Assembly: GCA_910890315.1 (NCBI GenBank)
Contig: CAJVGD010000042.1
Location: 310,001-374,000 of the forward strand
Length of the DNA: 64,000 nucleotides
Direction of reading: 5' to 3'
From: Serendipita indica DSM 11827
Taxonomy: Eukaryota > Basidiomycota > Agaricomycetes > Sebacinales > Serendipitaceae
A model generated the notes under the pieces. The model made no database searches and had not been told where the DNA came from. It saw only the letters and a list, made by a program, of their open reading frames with translations. A program made the position numbers and the translations under genes. Each line of letters opens with the position of its first letter. Positions within the stretch are counted from its first letter, which is position 1. Shown piece after piece: positions 11,572 to 24,105 of the stretch.

Positions 11572-12383
11572 ATTTGAAGACGTGGGCGTGCTAGAGAGTA
11601 GAGCGAATTCGTCGAGCTCTAAATAGTTGTGGATGAGGTGTGCTTCCCCTCGCTCACAACGGGTGTGGTCTTTTGTCGGGGTTGTCACGGGTCTCCGGGA
11701 TCAATTGGGATGCTCCATGTACGATTCAGAGAAGCTGATGGTGTGTTCAAGAGGCATAACGTCGCCCTCCGAGTTTGACATTGCGGAGAGGCAGCGCTCC
11801 CGATAGGTTGCTGGATGACTACTTGCCAAGGACCGACACATTCAGAACTTGGAAAAAAAGCGTGAAACTCTAGGCACTCATGATGTTGCCGTACAGTTAC
11901 CCGGCCCGCCTATCACATCCTGTGGCGAGGAGATCCCGCCAGGAGTTCAAAAAACCCCGCCCAAAGTGCCCATGAACCCCTGAGCCCCTCATACCATGGC
12001 AACTTCCAGAGGGCGGCCTTGGATTTTTTTCCGTCGCGTACCATTGGTGGCTTTGGGAGCATGTGGGAACAAACTTCTTGTGCACGAATAGAAGGAACTG
12101 AATAGGATGTTTCCCATGTTTGTTCGTGTATTTTCGAGAAGGTCGAGTTCAAGTCGCAAACTTAGCGCGCGTAACTTGGGCACCACCTTGACATGGCGCT
12201 ATCCCAGGGTCCATATGCAGCCTTCTTATTGTCTCCTAGTAATCTAAAGGTCATCTCCGCGCTACACGGCGCTCCCTGCACGGCCCACTCGCCCTTTCAC
12301 ACGACTACCCGCGACGCGACTTGTACCCTTCCATCTCCCAAGATTTACCAGCAGTGAATAATTCGCGTATCACTGCTTCTATA
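11572..12383. other. Divergent promoter region
   Basis: About 0.8 kb between the divergent mannanase and membrane-protein genes. The short ORFs here lack coding signs. It presumably carries both promoters. Confidence 0.5.
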
Positions 12384-14463
12384 ATGGTGAAAATGCGGTT
12401 CCTGGTCATATTGGCCTTGTGTTTCTACGCACAGGCAGATTTGATCGTTCTCGAGGACACGAGCGATAGGTGAGCTCAGTAGTTCCTTAGTACTCGAACT
12501 ACCAAGCTGAAACCTCCCTTTAGCATTAAGTACTCCAATAGTGGTCCGAGTTGGACAGCTGCGAATCCGAGAGGCGGAGGCGGTGATAGACTCGGAAGTG
12601 CACAAAATGACAGAGAAAGGTTTAGTGGTATGAATTGGCATGAGTCTTATGGAGATGGTGCATCTTTCTCGTTCACCTTCACCGGTAAACACCTCGGCAC
12701 CTTGCCATAAGCGACGCTCAACCTTTGCCTGTTAGGAACTCGCGTCATATTGACTGGAGCAAGTGCTTTGAAATACTATAATACCCGGATCAATGGCTAC
12801 ATTGATGGCGAGCTCAAGGCACAATACGAAAACGTGGTCTCCAGCGTAGAAACGACTGTTGCACCCCTACAAGACGGGTACAGCGGTTTCAACTACCATT
12901 ACGCCATCACAATGCTTGATATTGGGAATCTTTCGCCTGGCCAGCATACCTTTAGGGCAGTCTCTGTTGGCGCAAATTCCCTATTCGTTGTGGATACCAT
13001 TCAATACGAGCCCAGCGACGCTGCACCTTCTACAACCTCGGCACCGACCTCCTCTTCTTCTCGTACTAGCTCGAGCTCTTCAAGCCAGACCTCCAGAACA
13101 ATAGATACACAATCCGTCAACTCAACCACGTCGTCACAGTCCACCACAAGATCTTCGTCTTCGTCCTCCTCACATAGCTCCATCTCGACGTCAACATCAT
13201 CATCATCAAGTGAACCTGCCATCTCACTGATGGATGTCAAGCCATCCGACTCACGCATTATATACTTTCCAACCGATGCATGGAGTGCCAACTCTGATAG
13301 GAGAAGGGCCGAATCATGTCTAACAGGCACAATGTCCTCGACAACGCCTGGCTCGTCTCTCTCCTTCAATTTTACCGGTATGTCCCTGTAATGTTCTCAA
13401 AACGATGCTAACAGTACCAAAGGGTCAGCTTTGCAACTGTACACCATTGCTTCAGAGAATGGTGGCCGGTACAGTGTGACACTGGATGGCCAACCAAGGG
13501 GTACATTCGACACACACGCCGACACCACGCAACCATCGCAATGTAGCCTCTCAGCCCAGTTCACCATTCAAGATTTGGATAGCTCGGAGCATTCGCTTGT
13601 TATGAAGGTTGAAGGTCCGTCTAGTGGATCTAATCAGACAACTCTCCAATTCGTTGGATTCCGGTATGTCATGGCTCTCTTGGACGTTCTTCAAACTGAT
13701 GGCATCTAGTCTCTCATCTTCGAGCATATCACCTGCAGTTAGCAACCCCCAGACTGAAACGCACTCCAAGCCACCACTTGGGCCGATTATTGGTGGCGTC
13801 GTGGGTGCTCTTGCTCTGCTGGCGATCACCGCTTGTGCGCTCTATTTCCTCAAAAAGCAGCGGAAACAAGATCATCACCAAGAACATGATCCCAACACGC
13901 CTGATTCCTATTTCGTTGCATCTTTTGGCGTCGAACCAATGTCGACTTCAGGGGGGAAGCGATCCATGCCTTTTGGTGGTCACAAAAAGCCTCACCTTTT
14001 CGAAACTGCAAGCGACTCGACTGTCTCGCATGACCATGCGCTGCCCGTTGCCCAATCGGGATCTTCACACGAGGATAGCTCTTCTAATTCGGATAATTTG
14101 TTACCCCAGCCGCCATCGTCCCAAACATACTCGCAACCTCGACCACTCTGGGCAAACCCCGTCACGCCCTCACAGTATTCCCAATCACATACTCAAGCTA
14201 TTAACACACCCTATCCGAACACTGCTGCTGTTGACCCCGAGACTGCGTCGAACGCCGACCGTGCGACTTATTATACCTTACCCTCGTATCATGAGCGGGT
14301 ATTGGAAGGTGCAGGGCGGAGAGGAAGAGAGCTGTCCGAGGCAGACGTGGACGCGATTTCGAGGAGACTGAGGGAGGTGATGAGGCAGAGTGGACATATG
14401 CCGCTAGAACCCCCGAGGGAGCTGGTGGATCACTTGGTAGAGCAACAGCTTGGGCCGCGATAG
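12384..14463 (+). CDS. Single-pass membrane protein with two extracellular beta domains
   Basis: A signal peptide is visible (MVKMRFLVILALCFYAQA). A first extracellular domain contains SFSFTFTG, YYNTRINGYIDGEL and LSPGQHTFRAVSVG. A Ser/Thr-rich linker of about 80 residues follows, then a second copy-like domain (SLSFNFTG, QLYTIASENGGRYSVTLDGQ, HSLVMKVEG, TLQFVGF). The transmembrane helix is GPIIGGVVGALALLAITACALYF, followed by a basic stop-transfer KKQRK and a cytoplasmic tail rich in Ser/Pro and ending PPRELVDHLVEQQLGPR. At least four introns are visible, including 12470-12525, 12682-12735 and one after FTG. The layout is common in Agaricomycetes; function is unknown, but the beta domains and glycosylated linker suggest a surface ligand binder. 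Confidence 0.85.
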
Positions 14464-14690
14464 GATGCATAGTTATAGAAAGTAGAGTCAGTGTTGTTCG
14501 TATTAAATTATAGATATTGACCTTGTACAATTTGTATGCATGTCCTGTAAAAGTCTTTCTATCTTGCCGCGCATTTCGTTTACTGGTCTATCTACGCAAC
14601 AGCACTGGGCGAATAAGGCAGTCGGCGCCGCAGCCGGATTTCAATCAACGAAACGTGAACTGAACCTCGTCGCCACTGTCAGAGATTACC

Positions 14691-15899
14691 ATGGCGGAGG
14701 AGCTCCAGATTAACATCAAAGGTTCGTATGCGAGTTTAAATACTATTGGGATCCTTTCTACCACGTTGGCGATTGCGCTCATGTAGTGCTTGGTCACAGC
14801 GCTTATGAATCATCGCTGCAGATGGATCCCGACTGGATTCAATGCGATTTACAACTAGAACCTGCAGTGGAGCGCATTTTGTGACAAAGTACACCGTGGA
14901 TTTCCCTCTGCGTCATGCTCCATCGGAGCAACTCTTTGAAAGGCGGCGTGGTCAAACCTTGAGCTCTGGTACAATTGAAAGTGATTTCTGACAATTTTCA
15001 TCTCTAATTTAGGACCAAATGAGACCAAATTACACATAACCATCGCTAATGACAAGACCGTGTTCGAGTTGAAGCAGATGATTGCGGCAAAGTCCGACGT
15101 AGAAGCAGAGAGGCAGAGACTAATCTATTCTGGAAAAGTACTGAAAGTAGGTAACCTTCTTACGCCCTCGGTGAGTCGCTGACAGTGGTAGGATGACGAT
15201 CCATTGTCGACGTACAAGATACAATCTTCACATACGATCCATATGGTCAAGGGAGCGCCTCGAAACCAACCTAGCACGTCGACATCTGGCTCGTCTGGGT
15301 CTGCGTTGCCACCTTCGTTACCGTCTATGGCCACAGGCCAAAATCCTTCAGATCCACTCACTCTCCTGAACGGTCCGATGGGACATGGTCTCATGGCTGG
15401 CTTTAACCCATTCCAGGGAATGGGAGTGAACCCTAATGATCCGAACATGGTAAGCACAGTGTTGTTTGGATGTGCTTTGGATATTCATTTCAGCGTGTAG
15501 ATGCAGTCTATGATGGACTCTCCCGAGTTTTACCAACGAATGTCTCAAATCATGTCCGACCCACAGATTCTCGACCAGATCCTCGACTCTCATCCTCAAG
15601 CCGCTTCGATGCCTCCGTATGTTCGCGAAATGATGCGCAGTCCAGAGTTTCGACAGATGATGGCGAACCCAGATGCTCTGAGAAGTATGATGCAGATGAC
15701 AGCAGGAATGCAAGGGGCTGGACTGGGTGGCTTGGGTGGATTGGGTGGACTCGGAGGACTCGGAGGATTTGGAGGTGGTCTGGGTGCGAACCCCGCTGCG
15801 GGGGGAACTGGCGCGGATAATGCTGCTACAGGCAATCTTTTCAACGCAGCGGCTCAGCAGCAGCGTGGAGGCGTAGGCGCTGGTGTTGGTGCTGCGGGT

Positions 15900-15932
<33 letters not shown>

Positions 15933-16337
15933 GCACCGAATCTTGGACTCTTGATGAACATGCTCGGTGGTGCTGGTGGAGGAGGAGCGGGGACGTCTAC
16001 TGGCTCGCCTCCGGCGACTGGTGCGGCTGGAACGGGTACGACTGGTGCGCAGCAGAATCCCTTCAACAATCCTCTCTTCCAACTTGGACTTCTCGAAGCG
16101 CTACAAAATGGACGAGGCGCGAATCCGTATGGTGGCGGATTGTTCGGTGCGGGTGCGGGTGCAGGAACGACGCCGGCTGCGCCCGCCGAGCCACCGGAGG
16201 TACGCTTCCAGGTCCAGTTGCAGCAGTTGCAGGACATGGGATTCTCGAATGCGAGCCAGAACGTGCGGGCATTGTTGGCGACTGGGGGGAATGTACATGC
16301 TGCGATTGAGTACATTCTAAGTGGTGGTGGACTGTGA
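14691..16337 (+). CDS. DSK2: Dsk2/ubiquilin, ubiquitin shuttle receptor
   Basis: The N-terminal ubiquitin-like domain begins [10 protein letters not shown]. After an unusually long intron of about 290 bases it continues [33 protein letters not shown] and then, across a second intron, [20 protein letters not shown] Ser/Pro linker leads to STI1-type sequence ([38 protein letters not shown]). A Gly/Ala-rich low-complexity segment follows, then a C-terminal UBA domain ([31 protein letters not shown]). UBL plus STI1 plus UBA in this order is diagnostic of Dsk2, which brings ubiquitinated and tail-anchored clients to the proteasome. The Gly-Leu and Gly-Ala repeats at 15720-15940 are longer than in yeast Dsk2. 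Confidence 0.96.
15900..15931 (+). repeat. Coding hexanucleotide microsatellite (GCAGGA)n
   Basis: About five tandem copies of a GCAGGA unit encode alternating Gly-Ala in the low-complexity segment of Dsk2. Length variation among strains is likely. Confidence 0.85.
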
Positions 16338-16659
16338 GTGTATGTAGCTAGCTGTAGAATGTTATCAACTTGATGGGTTGCCTGTAATGATGCAGTGGCG
16401 AGGCTATTCATTCTGCACTTGGACCCAACCTCTCTGGCTCTGTCGCAGAGGATTACCGACTGTTGCTTGCACTACTCTACTGCTTGAGAGAAGGAGGAAT
16501 AACTCGGACAAAGGCCACGTATCCTATAGCCCAAAGCGAGAACGTGTCTTGGCCATAACCGCGCGGCTACCAGCCTTGGAATATCACGAGAAAGGAATAT
16601 ATATTTGAAAGATACAACAACCGTAGTATTTTATCACGGAGAGAACCCCCGCCGACGAC

Positions 16660-17516
16660 ATGGACAACACACCAACGGCACTGTTCGAGTCGTATGAAGC
16701 GGACTTTAAGCATACGCTCGAAGGTCTCAAGGAAAAGCTGGAAACGGCTGGAACGGGAGGTGTGTAGTTTTCTGTGGAATTATAGATGAGCGTGCCTTGC
16801 TGAGTGACCCCGTGGAACAGAGCAGCGAAAGTCTGCGGTTCGAAGGGCGATGATTGATATTGAAGAAGGAGAAGAGTTGATCTCGCAGATGGAGGTAGAG
16901 ATTCAGGGCATGCCGCAGTCGATTCGTCCTCAATATACGAACCGGGTGAGGGCATGCAAGACGGACTTGAACAGATGGAGAACCACTGCGGTATGTAAAT
17001 TCTATACATGGTGTGTTAAAACTGACTGTATACACAGAAAGAGGTCCAGCAAGCGTCGACGCGGGATGCGCTCTTGGGCGGAATCTCACGTGCAGATGAT
17101 CCCTATGGTACGATTGATGAAGGGAGCGCGTCAGATCGTACGCGGTTGCTCGCCGGGACACAGTCGCTTGCAGACAGTACCAAACGGCTGCAGGACAGTC
17201 AACGGATCGCACTCGAGACAGAGGAGCTTGGAGGAGATATCCTGCGCAGTCTGCGTGTGCAACGGGAGCAGATTGAGCATTCTCGAGAGATGCTGGGCGG
17301 GGCCGAGCAGAATGTGGACCGGGCGAGCAGGACGCTCAAGGGGATGGTGCGAACGTGAGTGTATTTGATTCCTGTTACTTGATTGACATGCTAAGGCTAC
17401 GGATTCCGTTTATCTCTGACTGATACAGGATGTACAAGCAGCGGTTTGTGACGGCGGGGATTGTGCTTGTGCTGGTATTGCTGGTGATTTTTATTGTCTG
17501 GCGCAAGCTGTTTTAG
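16660..17516 (+). CDS. VTI1: Vti1-type Qb-SNARE
   Basis: The protein starts MDNTPTALFESYEADF. The N-terminal three-helix domain includes MIDIEEGEELISQMEVEIQG and YTNRVRACKTDLNRWRT. The SNARE helix (TQSLADSTKRLQDSQRIALE, GDILRSLRVQREQIEHSREM, DRASRTLKGM) is followed by a C-terminal anchor, FVTAGIVLVLVLLVIFIVWRKLF, ending two residues after the basic WRK. This is the Vti1 layout, acting in Golgi-endosome and vacuole fusion. Introns lie near 16760-16821, 16992-17038 and 17355-17429. Length (about 220 residues) is normal. Confidence 0.96.
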
Positions 17517-17919
17517 TTCTATCGTATTGTTACTTGTATATCGGTGGCTGTGCTATGACGTAGGCGTGCAGTTGCCCTGTCTCGATGTTCGCGTTGAGCC
17601 GCTAAAAGGCCCGTGGAACCCAAACCCCCACTCTTGGACCCGACCTCGTTGGACTCGAATTCCCTGTAAGTCCCCTATCCAAGCCTGGCAGCCCCTATAC
17701 TCTCCGCCACTGCCACCCGTCGCTCGTATGCGCTGCTGATGCCACCGTCGCCAGTCGCGCCCTCCAAAGACCACCACCAGTCAATAGTATCGCCCAGTGC
17801 TCCGCCATATTCGTAAGAAAATTATAAATCCACCACATCTTGGTTACTGACTTTTGGACTCTACCACGTCCCGCCGTTGTCTTACTTTGCTCACTAGAAC
17901 TCGCTCAAACTATAATCAA
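17517..17919. other. Promoter region of the MAPK gene
   Basis: No gene seen between Vti1 and the MAPK start. It is presumed promoter and 5' UTR. Confidence 0.5.
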
Positions 17920-19612
<1,693 letters not shown>

Positions 19613-20093
19613 GCTCATTCGGCGTTCCTTTGGACGTTGTGGCTTTCACTGGGAGACGAGCGCACGATTGTATAAGTGGACAAAAGATATATGAATTAGG
19701 AAACGAATACCGCTCGTGCTCGACTCGCCCGTGGAGGCTTCGATGACTGGGGTTCTCCGCTTGCCTGCTCTTGCCTTTTTTCTTTCTCTTTTTCATTGGA
19801 GGTTCCAGACGAACACTGCTTCCTCATATACATAGTCCTACTCGCGTCTATCCCCATTCGTGCTACCCACACACAACCACACACTCACGTCTACGCGTGA
19901 TGACTTTACTTACCCTATTCACTCCTCATCGTCCACGAACGTTTTTGGTCGTATAATGCTGTACCCCTTCTTTGATCGCTGCCTTGCCCTCCATGCTTTG
20001 CACCCTCTTGTTCTTGCAAATCATCCTCGGTTCTTTTGCCATTCCGTGGAATTCTAGAGACTGGGCTTGGTCTTGATTGGTGTACAAATGGTG
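19613..20093. other. Convergent intergenic region
   Basis: Pyrimidine-rich DNA between the convergent MAPK and F-box genes; no gene seen. Confidence 0.5.
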
Positions 20094-21479
20094 TCACGCG
20101 TGTACTCTGCTCTTTGGCGGAGAAGAAGAAATTGAAATGAAAATGTTGCTTTCAGCTTGACGAGGCCTTGGCACGCGATAGATTATATACGCGGAGAGCG
20201 TGTCTTCGTACGGACGAGCCTTGATGAATTCAACCCACTCGAGTTGAGGACAAGATTCATCACTGTCTTGAAAGAACATGGCGAGCAGTTGTTGCTCCCA
20301 TGAAGAGGCACCACCCCACTTCTCGACGCAAACGTATTTGAGCGAAGACATTGTTCGTAGCGAGTCCTTTGTGAATTTTTTTGGATTCGTCACGTCGAGG
20401 ATCAAGGTTTCGATTGGAGATGGTGCGATTAGGACCGGCTCAGCGGAAGAGGCATTCTGTAATTGAATGGTGACTTGCCGCAAAGCCGGTACATTGAGCG
20501 CGTTGAGCCATCCGGTGTCTGGCGTCTCTATCTGGAGAGTATCGAGAGTTGGCAAGCGAATCGTTCGAGATGGGGTTTTGTGGGCGCAGTGTCTCATCGA
20601 GTTCCCCCCAAAATGCCCTCAGCATACGGAGAGCTGGGAGGTAGAGAACGTCAAGACGGTAAAAGTTTCCATCGATTTTGAGTGTTTCCAGTCGATGAAA
20701 CTCGAGTGCGGATGAAGTACAGTGCGGCCAACTGCCTGCACCAAAGTATAGGGATACAAGGTTGGCCCACGCCCCCATGGTGCTGTTGGGTGGTGGAATG
20801 GTATAATTTTCCGACCAGATATCAAGGTGCTCGATCCTCTCCTTCCACTGCGTGTCGTAATAGGTGAGCACATCAATCTGGTGTGCCCCCAGTTCGAGCT
20901 TGTTTAATTTATAGGCGAACGCGTCGAGCCGCGATGAGAACACGCTAGGAAGGGAGAATTGTGCAGGGAAGACGAGCCTCTCCATCGTAGAGACGCTCGA
21001 TTGGGAGACAATCTGCCAAAGGAGGTAGAAAGGCGCGCCGTACATTTGCTGCACAGGAGCCATGATTAAACTCAACGACTCGATGCGAAGATCCCTAAAG
21101 TACTCGTCGGAGATATTCCATGGTTCATCGTAGGAAATCTTGTCGGCGTGAACCTCGAAGCTGACAGGTACTGATTTCGCCCTTTGGAGCGCATCTCGCA
21201 ATTGGGCTCCATCACAGCAGATGGTAACATTGCCCTTGGAAATCGCCCTTGTCCCTGCATGCGTCTTCCAAAGTTCAATTAGATCTCCCTCGAAATTTCC
21301 ATTGTATTTAATATCTCCGTATCTGCTGCTGTACAGGCTGATTTTGGCCCATAGGGTCGGCGTTCGAGTGCACATGTCCTCCAAAGGCGGTTGATTAGCG
21401 TAAAATGCCACGGCGAGTAGTTTAAGAGGACTAAGTATTCGAGAATGTTGCCCAGTATCTCTGATGGGATACGCTCCAT
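20094..21479 (-). CDS. F-box/LRR-type protein, frame broken twice
   Basis: The ATG at 21479 gives an F-box start (MERIPSEILGNILEYL, SPWHFTLINRLWR), then a repeat-rich body (TLWAKISLYSSR, NVTICCDGAQLRDALQRAK, LDAFAYKLNKLELGAHQIDV, LDIWSENYTIPPP, LPALRMLRAFWG, LPTLDTLQIETPDTGWLNAL, FQDSDESCPQLEWVEFIKARPY). It is a close relative of the gene at 22054-23439, which is intact. Compared with that copy there is one frame change near 21358-21368 after CALE, and another at a run of six C (20604-20609) where five would keep the frame. The C-terminal 30 residues differ from the paralogue. Such proteins would present targets to an SCF ubiquitin ligase; the substrate is unknown. It may be a decaying copy or carry sequence indels. 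Confidence 0.8.
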
Positions 21480-22053
21480 TGGGAAAAAAATTCCTTGTAC
21501 CGATCTACGAGTGAGTAAGAGATTGAAAAATCCGTTGGGTAATATTGAGGTTGGATACGGGAGTGGCTGGCTATCCACGAATATGAGTTATGAGGAAGAA
21601 TAGATGTGGGCAGTTCTCAAGAAGAACCACCTTGTGGCCCATTGCTTCCGAAGGCCCATGCGTACTCAAAAGTGAATTGGCGGACGGCATCTGCTCTCAA
21701 GGATGTATGAAGCGAAGCATCCATCAGTAGTATTGACTCATATTCCGAGCGCGGCTCCTCGACTCTGGTAAGTACGTCCACACTTGACGTTCATGTATTG
21801 TGGCTTTGGGTGAGGTAATACAGAGCGGAATCAAAAGGTATAGAGTGACGCCGTTCCCCATTGCCTCCTTCGACTTCAGTAATGACAGATGTTTATTTGT
21901 CCTCAGACTCAAATCGACCATAAAGCTCTGATGACCGTCCGCGCGGAACTCTGCTTCCCTTTCTGACTCGCATCCACTCAAGCTGTGTCATCTTTTCGAT
22001 TTGGTGAACATTATAAGCACAAAAAGGTTCTACAGTGAGTTAAAATACCATTT
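21480..22053. other. Intergenic between two F-box paralogues
   Basis: No gene recognised; presumably the promoter of the preceding F-box gene and 3' region of the next one. Confidence 0.45.
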
Positions 22054-23439
22054 CTAGAGCTCTCGCCAATAGCGGATGAATCCTTGGTCACTCCAGTGGA
22101 TTGCTATGAATCGAAGCGAACCGAGTCCCAACGCCTCGACGCTACGGAGAATGTCCACTATATAGTTTGCTAATGCCGCATCGTATGGACGAGCCTTGGG
22201 GAATTGTATCCATTCGAGGTGAGGGCACGGTATGTCACCAGCTTCAAAGAACATGGCGAGCACGTCTTTCTCCCAAGAGAGCTCACCCCACATTTCGAAG
22301 ACTACGTGTTTTAGCAGCGGCATGGCCCGCAGTGACTCCTGTGTAAAGAGTCGATGATCCCCGACCTGGATGTTTATGCGTTCGACTGGGGATGGTGGAA
22401 GCCGGAGTGACCTGACTTCGCGCTGTATGGCATTTCTATACATCTGTTCGAGTGTGAATACCCGCAACACAGGAAGGTCGAGTGCGGTGAGCCATCCGCT
22501 GTCCGCATCTTCCACTTTGATAGTTTGGAGGGCCGGAAATTTACGGATTGTTGAAGATGACCACGGATGAGCGGAGCACTGCGTAGGACGCTCAAGAACG
22601 CTGAGCGAGCGGAGAGCTGGGAGATGGAGGACATGAAAGTGGGAGATATTTCCACCAAACGTCAGGGATTCAAGTCTACTGAAGTGGATAGGTGATGAAC
22701 TACAGGTTGGCCATGCTATGTTACTACAGCATAGGGTCACCAAGTTAGTCCAAGGCGCTATATGCGTGTCGAAAGCCGGAATAGGACGGACATATTCTGA
22801 CCAGACTGTGAGATTGGTGATATTTTCCTTCCAGCGTGCATCGTGATCGGCTAAAATACTAATTTGCTTTGCCTGTAATTCTAGCTTCCGCAAGTTGTGT
22901 GCAACCTTGTCGAGTCGCAAGTCTATTTGACCGCTAATGAAACGGCATGTAGGGAGCGACAACTCCTGCGTCGTGGATATACTGAATCGAATAAACGGTT
23001 GAGCAAGCAGGTTCTCTGATATTCGCTCCCGACCGGTCAGACGTACGACCCGGATATGAACATGTCGATAGCACTCGCTGGGGATCTCCCACCTTCCATC
23101 GTCGGCAAGTACGTCTGTAGAAACCTCGAGCTCAACAGATGCCGACTTGACTCGTCGTATTGCATCTTGTAACTGGGCCCCGTTGCAGCAGATGGTGGTA
23201 GCCCCTCTTGAGATCATTATAGCCTCTTTATATATTCTCCAGTATTCTATCGGTCCAGAATCGTTACTACTGTCCCTTGGAACCTGTCCGTGGAGGCTTA
23301 TTTTGGTCCATAGCGATGGCATTTCCAGCGCAATGTCCCTCCAAAGACGATTGACGAGCGTGAGATGCCATGGAGATAGGTTAGTGAATGCAGTGACCTC
23401 AAAAATTCTGCATAGAATCTCTGTTGGGAGTCCCTTCAT
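22054..23439 (-). CDS. F-box/LRR-type protein, intact single exon
   Basis: One uninterrupted exon of 461 codons with an ATG at 23439. The F-box is MKGLPTEILCRIFEVTAF followed by LSPWHLTLVNRLWRDIALE and SLWTKISLHG. The remainder is leucine-rich-repeat-like: ATTICCNGAQLQDAIRRVK, LRLDKVAHNLRKLELQAKQI, ALQTIKVEDADSGWLTALDL, LRAMPLLKHVVFEMWGEL and PCPHLEWIQFPKARPYD, ending HWSDQGFIRYWREL. It is a paralogue of the genes at 20094-21479 and 26982-28340. No introns, unlike most genes here, which could reflect retroposition or simply family habit. Role inferred: substrate adaptor of an SCF E3 ligase. Confidence 0.9.
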   Translation of the reverse strand: MKGLPTEILCRIFEVTAFTNLSPWHLTLVNRLWRDIALEMPSLWTKISLHGQVPRDSSNDSGPIEYWRIYKEAIMISRGATTICCNGAQLQDAIRRVKSASVELEVSTDVLADDGRWEIPSECYRHVHIRVVRLTGRERISENLLAQPFIRFSISTTQELSLPTCRFISGQIDLRLDKVAHNLRKLELQAKQISILADHDARWKENITNLTVWSEYVRPIPAFDTHIAPWTNLVTLCCSNIAWPTCSSSPIHFSRLESLTFGGNISHFHVLHLPALRSLSVLERPTQCSAHPWSSSTIRKFPALQTIKVEDADSGWLTALDLPVLRVFTLEQMYRNAIQREVRSLRLPPSPVERINIQVGDHRLFTQESLRAMPLLKHVVFEMWGELSWEKDVLAMFFEAGDIPCPHLEWIQFPKARPYDAALANYIVDILRSVEALGLGSLRFIAIHWSDQGFIRYWREL

Positions 23440-24105
23440 TGGAAAAAGAGGGTGTGATGATCTACGAGCACAGATAAGACGAAGAGGTGATCAAGTGACA
23501 CGATTGGTGGATTTATGGCTTGCTGAACCTCCTTGACGTCTTGAGCGGTTGAGAGGGTATTGATCCAAGTTGTGCTAAGGACGGCTACACTCACGACACA
23601 TACCCGAAGGCTCGTGTGAATACGATCCTTCTTGGTAATAGCACCCGCTATTGTATTATTGCCAGGCATACACCTCGACCTTGTGCATGATATAATGGAT
23701 ATGTTCTGAAAACCACGCAAAAAGGCCAAAGGACCTACAGACATTGAAAATTCTCCCTCGACAACGACTTCGCCTGCTGTATCCGATCTTGTTCAAACAA
23801 GCACGAACATCGTCCTATCACATGCTTTAAATCCAGACACTGTTGGAGATTAGCCGAAGAGTAATCAAGGATTACACGGCTCTGAGTCAGGCTCCCCACG
23901 GGCTAATTGGTATAGCCTCATAGATAATCTTAGTTAGTAATCGTCAGCTCTAGCATGTGTATAAGAGCGATGAGCGACGTCTCAATCATAGATAGAAGAT
24001 ATTTCCCCACTCTCATTCGCTTACCAGGACTCAACGCCTGAAGAGTCTCTGCGTATATACTCGCTCTACATAATCTGTACACGCATATTATCCAACAGTG
24101 GATAA
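23440..24105. other. Divergent region, possible upstream exon of the WD40 gene
   Basis: No NACHT or other NLR core is visible. A short frame at about 23995-24052 (SFAYQDSTPEESL) could splice through a 53-base GTATAT...AAG intron into the WD40 reading frame. That is speculative. Confidence 0.35.
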
